Positions 1 through 8,055 of a stretch of DNA of 64,000 nucleotides are shown piece by piece. Position 1 is the stretch's first letter. Each line of letters starts with the position of its first letter. The stretch spans positions 3,038,001 to 3,102,000 of the forward strand of contig NZ_JAUSYO010000001.1 in NCBI RefSeq assembly GCF_030816935.1. Direction: 5' to 3'. Below the pieces are notes generated by a model, which saw only the letters and a list, made by a program, of their open reading frames with translations, ran no database searches and was not told the origin of the DNA. Source of the DNA: Arthrobacter sp. B3I9 (GTDB lineage Bacteria; Actinomycetota; Actinomycetes; Actinomycetales; Micrococcaceae). Both the position numbers and the translations under genes were made by a program.

Positions 1-1
1 C

Positions 2-283
2 CCGGCCCTGCTGGGGCACGAGGAGCGCCACAGCAGCCAATACGCCTGGTGTTTTGGAGCGCCGTTCCTGGCGTTGTATTTGCTGGCAGCCGGCTGGTCC
101 GTCCTGCGCACGGGAAACCCGGGCTCGGCCAACATGTTTGAGCGGCTCGCCGGGCTGCAGGCCGGCGGCTACCCGGACCTGAAGCCTCCGGCACCACCGC
201 TGTCCACGCGCGGCGCGCCGATCCCCACCCGGAGAGTCCCCACCCGGAAACTCCTCCCCTGGAAAGAGGCAGGGCGTGACTGA
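2..283 (+). CDS. Hypothetical HExxH-motif membrane protein, C-terminal part
   Basis: The gene begins before the window; only about 93 C-terminal residues are present. The visible part starts with a Leu-Gly-His-Glu-Glu-Arg-His motif (an HExxH pattern, potentially zinc-binding), followed by a hydrophobic stretch of about 18 residues that could be one membrane segment, then a conserved-looking Phe-Glu-Arg-x-Ala-Gly-Leu...Gly-Gly-Tyr end and a basic, proline-rich tail. The HExxH-plus-membrane layout resembles small actinobacterial proteins of unknown function; metallopeptidase activity is inference only. The stop overlaps the start of the SIMPL gene by 8 bp, so the two are probably translationally coupled. 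Confidence 0.55.
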   Translation, partial: PALLGHEERHSSQYAWCFGAPFLALYLLAAGWSVLRTGNPGSANMFERLAGLQAGGYPDLKPPAPPLSTRGAPIPTRRVPTRKLLPWKEAGRD

Positions 284-929
284 GAGCCCCAGGAGTATTT
301 CGGTCAGCGGCACAGGCAGCGCGGACGCCGCGCCGGACCTGCTCACCCTCCTGGTGGGCGTTGAATGCCGCCGGTCCGACGTCGGGGATGCATACGCGGA
401 CGCCGGGCGGGACCTGGCCGCGATCACCGGGGCACTCCGGGAGCGCGGGGTGGACAGCAAGGACATCAGCACGTCGAGGCTCAATGTCCGCGCCGAGGTG
501 AACTGGCAGGAGGGCCGGGGCCAGGCCGTCTCCGGTTATCTGGCCTCAAGTGTGCTCAATGTGCGGATCCGGGACCTGGCGGCGTCGTCCGGGATCATCG
601 CCGCGGCGGTGGCGGCCGGCGGCAACGGCGTCCGGCTCCACGGCCTGGAGCTTTGCTTCGCCGATCCTGCCGCCGTCATGGCCCGCGCCCGGGAGGCGGC
701 GTGGGCGGACGCTCTCGCCGCGGCGGAGCAGCTGGCATCCCTTGCGGGGGCCCGCCTGGGCAAGGTGCTCTCGATTGTCCAGCACCAGGGCAGCCCGGCG
801 CCCATACCGGTTGCCGGGATACAGCGGGCAGCGGCGGTGGAGCCGCTGACCGTCGAGGCCGGCGCGTCCAGCGTCAGCGCGTCGGTCGAGGCGGCCTGGG
901 AGTTGCTCGACGACACCGTGACCCGCTGA
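276..929 (+). CDS. SIMPL (DUF541) domain protein
   Basis: A 217-residue protein matching the SIMPL/DUF541 family: an N-terminal ISVSGTG-type strand, the AVEVxxRxxDVxxAYADAG-like helix region, a 'RGVDSKDISTSRLNV' type segment, and a C-terminal 'PLTVEAGASSVSASV' strand are all recognisable. Family members (e.g. mouse SIMPL, bacterial BP26/Omp28) form oligomeric channel-like or chaperone-like assemblies; the bacterial role is poorly defined. No signal peptide is visible, unlike many periplasmic homologues, suggesting a cytoplasmic protein. The GTG start overlaps the previous stop by 8 bp. Confidence 0.8.
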   Translation: MTESPRSISVSGTGSADAAPDLLTLLVGVECRRSDVGDAYADAGRDLAAITGALRERGVDSKDISTSRLNVRAEVNWQEGRGQAVSGYLASSVLNVRIRDLAASSGIIAAAVAAGGNGVRLHGLELCFADPAAVMARAREAAWADALAAAEQLASLAGARLGKVLSIVQHQGSPAPIPVAGIQRAAAVEPLTVEAGASSVSASVEAAWELLDDTVTR

Positions 930-945
930 CGCGCTGACCGGGTGC

Positions 946-974
946 TTGACTTAAAGTCGAACATACCTTCGAAT
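946..974 (+). promoter_or_regulatory. Candidate promoter of the radical SAM gene, predicted leaderless
   Basis: TTGACT at 946-951, a 17-bp spacer and TCGAAT at 969-974. The expected transcription start, about 7 nt past the -10, coincides with the ATG at 981, and no convincing Shine-Dalgarno sequence precedes that ATG. A leaderless mRNA is therefore predicted; these are common in actinobacteria. Confidence 0.55.
957..972. promoter_or_regulatory. LexA (SOS) box upstream of radical SAM gene
   Basis: TCGAAC-ATAC-CTTCGA matches 11 of 12 specified bases of the mycobacterial/actinobacterial SOS box TCGAAC-N4-GTTCGA. It lies between a -35-like TTGACT (946-951) and overlaps a -10-like TCGAAT (969-974), spaced by 17 bp, so LexA binding would block the promoter directly. 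lexA itself is in this window. Confidence 0.75.
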
Positions 975-980
975 GTAGGC

Positions 981-2183
981 ATGAGATGGGACGCCCAAGC
1001 ACTCGCTCCGGTCCGCAGCAGGAGAGCCGCTTCTGAGGCGGATCCCGACGCCGGCGCTGGTCCGGAAGCGCTCGTCGCGGCCACTGGAAGCAGCGGGGCC
1101 AAGGCGGCCGCTCCCGGCACCGATGCGCTGCTGCCTTTGCTGGGCCTGGTGCGTTCCGTGTCCACCCCTGAATTTGCCGGGGTCACCTTCCATGAGGTCA
1201 CCGCAAAATCGGTGCTCAACAAGGTGGCGGCCGGCTCCCGCATGCCGTTCGAGTGGACCATCAACCCATACCGCGGCTGCAGCCACGCATGCGTCTACTG
1301 TTTTGCCCGTAAGACCCATACCTATCTGGACTTCGACGCCGGCCTCGACTTCGATAGCCAGGTGGTGGTCAAGATCAACGCCGCCGACGTCCTGCGCAGG
1401 GAACTCGCGAAACCCTCCTGGGGCCGCCAGCACGTGGCGCTCGGCACGAACACCGATCCGTACCAGCGGGCCGAGGGCCGCTACCAGCTGATGCCGGGCA
1501 TCATCGGCGCCCTCGCCGATTCCGGCACTCCCCTGTCCATCCTGACCAAGGGCACGCTCCTCTCCCGAGACATCCCGCTCCTGAAACATGCAGCCGCCCA
1601 GGTCCCTGTGGGGGTAGGCATCTCGCTCGCGATGACCAACGAGCAGCTGTCCGAAGCCGTGGAGCCCGGAACCCCCGGGCCCCGGGCACGGCTCAAGCTC
1701 ATCTCCCGGCTGCGGGAAGCGGGACTGCCGTGCGGTGTCATGGCCATGCCCATCCTCCCGTGGCTCTCGGACAGCGACGAGGCACTGGACTCCCTGTTCA
1801 GCTCCCTCGCGGCCGCCGGCGCCACCGGAGTCACGGCCGGCGCCCTGTACCTCAAGCCGGGAACGCGCGAATGGTTCATGCAGTGGATCGCGCGGGAGCA
1901 CCCCGAGCTCGTCGGCAAGTACCGTCGCCTTTATGGCGGCGGCTCCTACGCCTCCAAGGAGTACCGCGCCTGGCTTGCCGGCCGGATCCGCTATTTCAAG
2001 GCCCGCCACGGATTCTCCGGTTCACACGGCTTTAGCCACCGCGACCTCAACGGCAACCCGACACCCGACGATCCCCGGGAAGAGGAAGCCCAGTACCCGG
2101 CCGGCAGCATCCCGGACGCGGCGGGTTTCTCCCGGCAGCCCGGAGTCCCCGCAGGCGAGGCCGCCCAACCGACCCTGTTCTGA
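981..2183 (+). CDS. Rv2578c-family radical SAM protein
   Basis: A 400-residue radical SAM protein. The iron-sulfur motif C-x3-C-x2-C is at C100, C104 and C107, inside the family-typical context 'INPYRGCSHACVYCFAR', followed by 'GTNTDPYQ' and 'SILTKGTLLSRDIPLL', which I recognise from the Rv2578c/SplB-like group. SplB-like enzymes include the spore photoproduct lyase, but the substrate of Rv2578c-type proteins is unknown to me. The ATG at 981 is preferred over the in-frame GTG at 942 because the promoter and SOS box occupy 946-974. Control by LexA suggests a role in the response to DNA damage, possibly on nucleic acid. It converges on pntB. Confidence 0.85.
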   Translation: MRWDAQALAPVRSRRAASEADPDAGAGPEALVAATGSSGAKAAAPGTDALLPLLGLVRSVSTPEFAGVTFHEVTAKSVLNKVAAGSRMPFEWTINPYRGCSHACVYCFARKTHTYLDFDAGLDFDSQVVVKINAADVLRRELAKPSWGRQHVALGTNTDPYQRAEGRYQLMPGIIGALADSGTPLSILTKGTLLSRDIPLLKHAAAQVPVGVGISLAMTNEQLSEAVEPGTPGPRARLKLISRLREAGLPCGVMAMPILPWLSDSDEALDSLFSSLAAAGATGVTAGALYLKPGTREWFMQWIAREHPELVGKYRRLYGGGSYASKEYRAWLAGRIRYFKARHGFSGSHGFSHRDLNGNPTPDDPREEEAQYPAGSIPDAAGFSRQPGVPAGEAAQPTLF

Positions 2184-2185
2184 CC

Positions 2186-2220
2186 GGGCCCCGTACCGGG
2201 CCCTGTACGGAGCGGGCCCC
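2186..2220. terminator. GGGCCC inverted-repeat region between convergent genes
   Basis: Three GGGCCC-type self-complementary blocks (2186-2191, 2198-2203, 2214-2219) between the radical SAM stop and the pntB stop can fold into alternative GC-rich hairpins. There is no U-tract, so intrinsic terminator function is tentative. Confidence 0.35.
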
Positions 2221-2238
2221 CTTGCGTGGAAGCCGCCG

Positions 2239-3612
2239 CTACAGCGCCTTCACTGCGCCCAGGACCTTGGTGAGCGATTCTTTTGCGTCCCCGAAGAGCA
2301 GCGTGGTTTTCGGGTCATGCAGCAGTTCGTTCTCGATCCCGGCGAAGCCCGGCCGCATGGAGCGTTTCAGGAACACCACCTGTCCGGCCTGGGCCACTTC
2401 GAGGATCGGCATCCCATAGATGGGCGCCCCAGGGGTCGACTTGGCGGCGGGGTTGACCACGTCATTGGCACCCACCACCAGGGCGACGTCGGTGTTGGGG
2501 AATTCAGGGTTCACTTCCTCCAGCTCCCGGAGCGACTCGTAGGGCACATTTGCTTCCGCCAGGAGCACGTTCATGTGCCCCGGCATCCGGCCGGCCACAG
2601 GGTGGATCGCGAAGACCACCTCGATACCGCGGGCCTGGAGTGCGGCTGCGAGCTCGGCAATGGTGTGCTGTCCCTGGGCCACCGCCAGCCCGTACCCGGG
2701 AACGACCACGACGCGCTGGGCATATCCGAGCTGGACCGCCACGTCCTCCGGTGAGGAGGAACGCACGGGGCGGTCACTCTGGAGGGTCGAGCCCGCCGTC
2801 GAACCCCCGCGGAAAGCCCCGAACATGATCCCGCCCACGCCCCGGCCCATGGCCGAGGCCATCACCTTGGTCAGAATGGTGCCACTGGCACCCACCAGCG
2901 TTCCCGCAACGAGCAGGAGCACATTGCCCAGCACGATTCCGGAGGCCGCGACCGCCAGGCCGGTGAAGGCGTTGAGCAGGGAAATCACGATCGGCACGTC
3001 CGCGCCGCCGACGGGAAGGACCAGGAGCAGCCCGGCGCCAAGTCCAAGAACCAACACCGCGAGAGCCCAGCCGGCCGCCCCGGTGAGGACCACCAGCACA
3101 CCGGAGGTGATGGCACCGGCGAGGACGGCAGCCATCACCAGTGGCATGCCGGGGAAGAGCAGCGGGCGGGTGGTGATCAGCTCCTGCAGCTTTCCGACGG
3201 TCACCGCGGAACCGGCGAAGGACACTGCCCCGACCAGCATGGTGAACACCACCGCGAGGCGCACCCAGGGGTTGGCGTTATGACCGAGTTCGAGCACCGC
3301 GACCAGGGCAGCGGCCCCGCCTCCGACCCCGTTGAACAGTGCGACCAGCTGCGGCATCTGGGTCATCTGGACGCGGCGGGCCACCGGGACGGCGGCGGCC
3401 GATCCGACGACGATCGCGGCCAGGATAAGCGGGATGTTCTCCAGCTTCGCCGAGGCGAAGACCGTGGCCACGGCCAGGAGTGCACCCGCGGCGCCGATGG
3501 CATTTCCGCGGCGGGCTGTCCGCGGCGAGCTGAGACCCTTAAGCGCGAGGATGAAGCAGACGGCAGCGGCGAGATAGCACAGGCCGGTCCACTCGGGGGG
3601 AAGGAGGCTCAT
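2239..3612 (-). CDS. pntB: NAD(P)+ transhydrogenase subunit beta
   Basis: A 457-residue integral membrane subunit of the proton-translocating NAD(P)+ transhydrogenase, which uses the proton gradient to reduce NADP+ with NADH. The N-terminal half has about eight to nine hydrophobic helices; the C-terminal third is the NADP(H)-binding dIII domain with a 'VVVPGYGLAVAQGQH' Rossmann segment and the conserved 'HPVAGRMPGHMNVLLAEA' and 'GANDVVNPAAK' motifs. The start was set at the ATG that overlaps the pntAB stop (ATGA) rather than the longer ORF. It is the last gene of pntAA-pntAB-pntB. Confidence 0.93.
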   Translation of the reverse strand: MSLLPPEWTGLCYLAAAVCFILALKGLSSPRTARRGNAIGAAGALLAVATVFASAKLENIPLILAAIVVGSAAAVPVARRVQMTQMPQLVALFNGVGGGAAALVAVLELGHNANPWVRLAVVFTMLVGAVSFAGSAVTVGKLQELITTRPLLFPGMPLVMAAVLAGAITSGVLVVLTGAAGWALAVLVLGLGAGLLLVLPVGGADVPIVISLLNAFTGLAVAASGIVLGNVLLLVAGTLVGASGTILTKVMASAMGRGVGGIMFGAFRGGSTAGSTLQSDRPVRSSSPEDVAVQLGYAQRVVVVPGYGLAVAQGQHTIAELAAALQARGIEVVFAIHPVAGRMPGHMNVLLAEANVPYESLRELEEVNPEFPNTDVALVVGANDVVNPAAKSTPGAPIYGMPILEVAQAGQVVFLKRSMRPGFAGIENELLHDPKTTLLFGDAKESLTKVLGAVKAL

Positions 3613-3947
3613 GCTCCGCCTCCTCCCGTGGCGCGTCCGGACCGCGGCGCGGCACGCGTCTTGGCGGCCTTCCGTCCGCTGAACATCTCCAGCATCCGGT
3701 CCGTGACCACGAATCCGCCCACCAGGTTGGCCGTTGCGAGGATCACGGCGAGCAGTGCGATCGCGAGCAGCCAAGGATCATCCGCCTGACCGGCGACGAG
3801 GATGGCACCCACCAGGATGATGCCGTGGATGGCGTTGGCCCCGGACATCAGCGGCGTGTGCAGCTTGCTGGTTACCTTGGAGACGACTTCGAAACCGACA
3901 AAGACGGACAGCACCACGACAGTGAGCAGCGTGATCGGATCCATCAT
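3609..3947 (-). CDS. pntAB: NAD(P)+ transhydrogenase subunit alpha 2
   Basis: A 112-residue protein with three hydrophobic segments, matching the membrane part of the alpha subunit when it is split as in Rhodospirillum and many actinobacteria. The 'SKLHTPLMSGANAIHGIILVGAI' region is typical. It overlaps pntAA upstream and pntB downstream by 4 bp each, a tight translationally coupled operon. It contributes to the proton channel together with PntB. Confidence 0.9.
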   Translation of the reverse strand: MMDPITLLTVVVLSVFVGFEVVSKVTSKLHTPLMSGANAIHGIILVGAILVAGQADDPWLLAIALLAVILATANLVGGFVVTDRMLEMFSGRKAAKTRAAPRSGRATGGGGA

Positions 3948-5146
3948 TTGAGGGCCTCCATGGCGTTTGCGGTCGCGGCATGGCGGACAGTGCCGGCGTG
4001 GGTCAGGCAGGCTCCGGCGACGACGTCGTCGTCGAAATCCGGCACGACCTCTCCGCCCGTGGTCATCAGGGCAAGCAGGTTGGCCACGTTCTTGGCAAAC
4101 AGCCGGGACGCGTCCGAAGGCATCGCGGAAGCGGCATCCCGCAGCCCGACGAGGGTCACCGACCCGCCGGCAACCGGAATCAGGAGGTCCTGCCCGGCTT
4201 GGACTCCTTCAACGTTCCCGCCGGATTCAGCGGCAAGGTCCACAACGACCGAACCGGCCCGCATGCCGGCCACCATGTCCAGGGTCACGAGCAACGGAGC
4301 CGCACGGCCCGGGATTGCGGCCGTGGTGATGAGGACGTCCGCGGCCGCTACATGCGGGGCGAGCAGCGCGCGCTGGCGCTTGGCCCGGTCCTCGCCGAGC
4401 TCGCGCGCATATCCTCCACTGCCCTGAGCGGACGCGTCCGCTGTCCGAGCGTCCGCAGTTCGAGTGTCCGCAGTCTGAGCGTCGGCCGTCCGAACGTCGA
4501 GGTCCAGGTGGATGAACGTCCCTCCCATCGACGCCACTTCATCAGCTGACGCGGCCCGGATGTCGTTTGCCGAGACCCGGGCGCCAAGGCGTTTCGCCGT
4601 GCCGATCGCCTGCAATCCCGCGACCCCTGCGCCGAGGACCAGGACCCGTGCGGGCGGAATCGTGCCGGCCGCGGTCATGTAGAGCGGAAAGAACCTGGGA
4701 TAGCGCAGGGCCGCCTCAAGCACGGCACGGTAACCGGAGACCAGCGACTGGGAACTCAGGGCATCCATGCTCTGGGCCCGCGAGATGCGCGGGACGAGTT
4801 CAAGCGCGAAGGAGGTGACTCCGGCGTCGGCCAGGGCCCGGACGGCCGGCAGCTCGGAGGCCGGAGAGCCGAAGCCGACGGTGATGGAACCGGTCCGCAG
4901 GGCCGCGGCGACCTCCGGTGTCAGCGGCCGGACGTGCAGGAGCACATCAAGGGTCTCGGGTAACAGGTCCGGAACAACCGCGGCTCCGGCTGCGGCGAAC
5001 GCATCATCGGAGTAACCGGCTGCGGCCCCGGCATCGCTCTCCACTGCGACGTGCAGACCGAGGGCAGTCAGCTGCTTCACCGTTTCCGGTGTGGCCGCGA
5101 CCCGGCGCTCGCCCGCACACCGCTCCCGTCTGACACCGACCTGCAC
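3944..5146 (-). CDS. pntAA: NAD(P)+ transhydrogenase subunit alpha 1
   Basis: A 400-residue soluble NAD(H)-binding subunit (dI), related to alanine dehydrogenase. It shows the N-terminal 'RRERCAGERRVAATPETV' segment, 'LVPRISRAQSMDALSSQ', and the Rossmann glycine motif GAGVAGLQAIG near residues 172-182. It starts with GTG behind a GAGGAG ribosome-binding site. Residues 220-239, in the family's variable loop after the second Rossmann strand, hold four TAD-containing pentapeptide repeats (TADAQ, TADTR, TADAR, TADAS), encoded by a 15-bp degenerate tandem repeat at 4430-4489. The loop is expected to tolerate this expansion. First gene of the operon. Confidence 0.92.
   Translation of the reverse strand: MQVGVRRERCAGERRVAATPETVKQLTALGLHVAVESDAGAAAGYSDDAFAAAGAAVVPDLLPETLDVLLHVRPLTPEVAAALRTGSITVGFGSPASELPAVRALADAGVTSFALELVPRISRAQSMDALSSQSLVSGYRAVLEAALRYPRFFPLYMTAAGTIPPARVLVLGAGVAGLQAIGTAKRLGARVSANDIRAASADEVASMGGTFIHLDLDVRTADAQTADTRTADARTADASAQGSGGYARELGEDRAKRQRALLAPHVAAADVLITTAAIPGRAAPLLVTLDMVAGMRAGSVVVDLAAESGGNVEGVQAGQDLLIPVAGGSVTLVGLRDAASAMPSDASRLFAKNVANLLALMTTGGEVVPDFDDDVVAGACLTHAGTVRHAATANAMEALK
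4430..4489 (-). repeat. 15-bp tandem repeat inside pntAA
   Basis: Four degenerate 15-bp units encode consecutive TADxx pentapeptides. Units differ at third positions and at residues 4-5, so the expansion is not very recent. Units are a multiple of three, so copy-number change would keep the frame. Confidence 0.7.
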
Positions 5147-5212
5147 GCGGCTCTCCTCTCGGTTCGCTTCAGCGTAGTTCCAGCTTTCCGCTTTGGCGAG
5201 AGGATCAGAGGA

Positions 5213-5668
5213 TCAGCGCGCCGGGAGTGCGGGACGCGCGGAATCCGCCAGCGCAGCCAGAAGAGCTTCCACGATGGGCAGGTCGGCCGGGATCCATGGC
5301 AGCGCCAGGACCTCGCTGCGGTTCCCGAGGTTGATCCAGCGCAGCTCATCGTGGTCCTGCAGGGGTCGGGGTTCGCCGTCGACCAGTTCGGCGAGCCAGA
5401 CCCGCATCACGGCCCGGTCGTTCAGGGGCCAGCCGGAGGCGGAACCGCCTTCGAGTTCACCCCCGAGCCGGACCTGGACGCCGAGCTCCTCCAGCAGTTC
5501 GCGGTGCAGCGCCTGCTCGGGCGACTCTCCGGGCTCCACCTTGCCGCCCGGGAACTCCCACATGCCGGCAAACAGAGGCGGCGCAGTCCGCCGCGCCACG
5601 AGCAGCCGGCCGGGGTTGGCGAGCGAATCAAGAATGGCGCCGCCCACGACGTTGATTAGTCCAGTCAC
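5213..5668 (-). CDS. Nudix hydrolase, MutT-type (8-oxo-dGTP diphosphatase-like)
   Basis: A 151-residue single-domain Nudix protein. The Nudix box G-x5-E-x7-R-E-U-x-E-E-x-G-U is complete at about residues 42-64 ('GKVEPGE...RELLEELGV'), preceded by 'LFAGMWEFPGG', which is typical of MutT proteins that remove oxidised nucleotides. The GTG at 5668 gives the family-standard N-terminus (VTGLINVVGGAIL); the longer ORF upstream is non-coding. It is divergent from the MFS gene at 5829. Substrate specificity is inferred from the family only. Confidence 0.85.
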   Translation of the reverse strand: MTGLINVVGGAILDSLANPGRLLVARRTAPPLFAGMWEFPGGKVEPGESPEQALHRELLEELGVQVRLGGELEGGSASGWPLNDRAVMRVWLAELVDGEPRPLQDHDELRWINLGNRSEVLALPWIPADLPIVEALLAALADSARPALPAR

Positions 5669-5789
5669 GGCCCCCAGTCTAGGACGGCGGCCGCTTAAGG
5701 GAGAATGGAGGTAACCCCCTCCCCCTCCCGGAATACCGGGCATACTCCTCCCGTTGTATAAAGCAGATTTAAGATGCCGCGTTTCCCTG

Positions 5790-5799
5790 CCCCCCCCCC
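5790..5799 (+). repeat. C10 homopolymer in leader of MFS gene
   Basis: Ten consecutive C bases lie about 30 bp before the MFS start. A change of one base would put an upstream ATG (5774) in frame with the MFS gene, giving a longer N-terminus. It could equally be a sequencing miscount. Confidence 0.8.
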
Positions 5800-5828
5800 G
5801 GCACGGAACACCCTCGAAAAGCAGGCGA

Positions 5829-7055
5829 ATGACTACCACCCAACACGCCCCGACAACACCGAAAACACCGACAACACCGAAGGCGGCCAACCGGCGCCTT
5901 GCTCTTGCCATCGTCTCCCTGGCGATGGGCGGCTTTGGGATCGGCACCACGGAATTCGCCATGATGGGCTTGCTCAAGGAAGTCGAGCACGGCCTCAATA
6001 TCGGCACTCCGGAGGCCGGACACCTGATCTCGGCTTACGCGCTCGGCGTCGTCGTCGGCGCCCCCCTGCTGGCCGCGGCCGGCGCCAAGTTGCCGCGGAA
6101 ATATCTGGCCCTGGGACTCATGCTGCTTTTCAGCATCGCCAACCTGTCGTCATTCATCGCCCCGGACTACGGCACCATGCTTGTCTCCCGTTTCGTGTCG
6201 GGGCTGCCGCACGGCGCTTTCTTCGGCGTCGCGGCCGTCATCGCGTCATCACTGGTCGCGCCCACCCGGCGCGGCTGGGCCATCTCGATGGTGATGGCAG
6301 GGCTGACGATCGCGAACGTGATCGGCGTGCCGTTCGCCACCTGGCTGGGCCAGGCCTTCGGCTGGCGGCTGCTCTTCCTGGTGGTGGGGCTGATCGGGAT
6401 CACCACCCTTGGCATGCTGTGGAAATTCGTGCCGTTCCAGAAGCCCCACGCCGACGCCAGTATCCGCCGCGAACTGGGCGCCCTCAAGCGCCTCCAGGTC
6501 TGGCTGGCGCTCCTGATCGGCGTCGTCGGTTTTGGCGGCTTCTTCGCCACCTACACCTACATTGCCCACACGATGACCTCTGTCGCGGGTATCCCGTCGG
6601 ACTGGCTGCCGCTGGTCGTGGCGCTCTACGGCCTGGGCATGGTGGCGGGCAATATTGTGGGCGGACGCATCGCCGACAAGTCGGTCATGGGGACCATCTA
6701 CTGGGTCCTGCCCGGCATCGCTGTGGCGCTGGTGGCCTACGCCGTGGCGGTGCACTGGCCCTGGTCGGCCCTTGTCATGGTCTTCGTGGTGGGCGGGACA
6801 GGTTCGATGCTCATCCCCGCCCTGCAGACCCGGTTGCTGGACGCTTCCCCGGATGCCCCGTCGCTGGCCTCCTCGCTGAACCATGCCGCGCTCAACGTCG
6901 CCAACGCCTTGGGAGCCTTCCTCGGCGGTGTCGTGATCGCCTGGGGCTGGGGTTTCGTGGCCCCCGCGCTGGTGGGTGCGGTCCTGGCACTCCTTGGCCT
7001 CGGCGTCGCTGTCCTCAGCGGCCTGGTGGAACGCAAGAGGCCGCTGGCACCGTAG
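5829..7055 (+). CDS. MFS transporter, DHA1-type drug/sugar efflux
   Basis: A 408-residue protein with 12 predicted membrane helices. The first helix carries 'GGFGIGTTEFAMMGLL', a hallmark of the DHA1 family that includes AraJ, CmlR/Cmx chloramphenicol pumps and YdhP. The intermediate 'SRFVSGLPHGAFFGVAA' and 'VPFATWLGQAFGWRLLF' segments fit the same group. The threonine/proline-rich N-terminus 'TTTQHAPTTPKTPTTPK' is cytoplasmic. The ATG at 5829 was preferred because the longer in-frame extension crosses the C10 tract. Export of a drug or sugar is likely; the substrate cannot be read from sequence. Confidence 0.85.
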   Translation: MTTTQHAPTTPKTPTTPKAANRRLALAIVSLAMGGFGIGTTEFAMMGLLKEVEHGLNIGTPEAGHLISAYALGVVVGAPLLAAAGAKLPRKYLALGLMLLFSIANLSSFIAPDYGTMLVSRFVSGLPHGAFFGVAAVIASSLVAPTRRGWAISMVMAGLTIANVIGVPFATWLGQAFGWRLLFLVVGLIGITTLGMLWKFVPFQKPHADASIRRELGALKRLQVWLALLIGVVGFGGFFATYTYIAHTMTSVAGIPSDWLPLVVALYGLGMVAGNIVGGRIADKSVMGTIYWVLPGIAVALVAYAVAVHWPWSALVMVFVVGGTGSMLIPALQTRLLDASPDAPSLASSLNHAALNVANALGAFLGGVVIAWGWGFVAPALVGAVLALLGLGVAVLSGLVERKRPLAP

Positions 7056-7093
7056 CCGCTCGGCGGCTACGGCCCCAACGGCCTCGGCGGCGC

Positions 7094-7121
7094 CTGACGC
7101 CGCAGGAACTCCCGGCGTCAG
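7094..7121. terminator. Convergent hairpin between MFS and CDF genes
   Basis: TGACGCCG (7095-7102) pairs with CGGCGTCA (7113-7120) across a 10-nt loop. A second hairpin (GTAGCCG 7052-7058 with CGGCTAC 7064-7070) overlaps the MFS stop codon. Neither is followed by a clear T-run. Confidence 0.4.
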
Positions 7122-7134
7122 CGGCGGCGGACGG

Positions 7135-8055
7135 TCAGATGGTGGTGACGCGCTGGACGTCCGGCTCGAGGTAAATGACCCGGGCGATCGGGACTGCAGC
7201 ACGGATCCTGGCTTCGGCCTCGTCGATCGCCTTGGCAATGTCCTGGCCGGTATCCGCCTGGCCGATCCCGATCTTGGCCGCGACCAGCAGTTCCTCCGGG
7301 CCCAGGTGCAGGGTCTTGAGGTGGATGATCGAGGTCCCGGAGGACTCGATGGCCTCCCGGATCCTGGCGACGTCGTCCCTGGTCGCTGACTCGCCGAGCA
7401 GCAGGGACTTCGTTTCCACGGCCAGGACGATGGCGATTGCCACCAGCAGCAGGCCGATCATGGCCGTACCGAGCGCATCCCAGATGCCGTTGCCGGTGAT
7501 CAGCGTCAGGCCCACGCCGAAGAGGGCGAAAAGCAGGCCCAGGAGCGCGCCGAAGTCCTCGAGCAGGATGACGGGCAGCTCGGGCTGTTTCGCGCTGCGG
7601 ATGAACTTGACCCAGGTCTGCTTTCCGCGGATGTGGTTTGATTCAATGATCGCCGTCCGGAAGGAGAAACTTTCTGCGACGATGGCGCCCACCAGAACCG
7701 CCAGCGGCACCCACCAGAAGTCCCCCTCGATGCCGTGCGGGTGCTGGAGCTTGCCCCAGGCCTCATACAGAGCGAAAAGACCGCCGACACTGAACAGCAC
7801 GATCGAGACGATGAAGGCGTAAATGTAGCGCTCACGGCCGTACCCGAAGGGATGCTCCGGGCTGGCTGCCTTCCGGGAGCGCTTGCCGCCGACCAGGAGC
7901 AGGAGCTGGTTGCCGGAATCCGCCAGCGAGTGGATGGCCTCCGCGAGCATTGAGGAAGACAACGTCAGGACATACGCGACGAACTTCAGGACAGCGATGG
8001 TCAGGTTGGCGGCCAGCGCCGCGATAATCGCCTTGGTACCGCCATTTGCAGCCAA
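7135..8055 (-). CDS. Cation diffusion facilitator family transporter
   Basis: A 306-residue CDF-type divalent metal:proton antiporter. 'MLAEAIHSLADSGNQ' gives the H42-x3-D46 metal site in the second helix; a second acidic site is in 'LLEDFGALLG'. Five to six hydrophobic helices are followed by a cytoplasmic ferredoxin-like C-terminal domain of about 90 residues ending in 'EPDVQRVTTI'. The TTG at 8055 follows a GGAG ribosome-binding site and gives the standard N-terminus (AANGGTKAIIAALAANL); the upstream extension lacks family similarity. Likely exports Zn or another divalent metal; the ion is not determinable here. Confidence 0.85.
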   Translation of the reverse strand: MAANGGTKAIIAALAANLTIAVLKFVAYVLTLSSSMLAEAIHSLADSGNQLLLLVGGKRSRKAASPEHPFGYGRERYIYAFIVSIVLFSVGGLFALYEAWGKLQHPHGIEGDFWWVPLAVLVGAIVAESFSFRTAIIESNHIRGKQTWVKFIRSAKQPELPVILLEDFGALLGLLFALFGVGLTLITGNGIWDALGTAMIGLLLVAIAIVLAVETKSLLLGESATRDDVARIREAIESSGTSIIHLKTLHLGPEELLVAAKIGIGQADTGQDIAKAIDEAEARIRAAVPIARVIYLEPDVQRVTTI

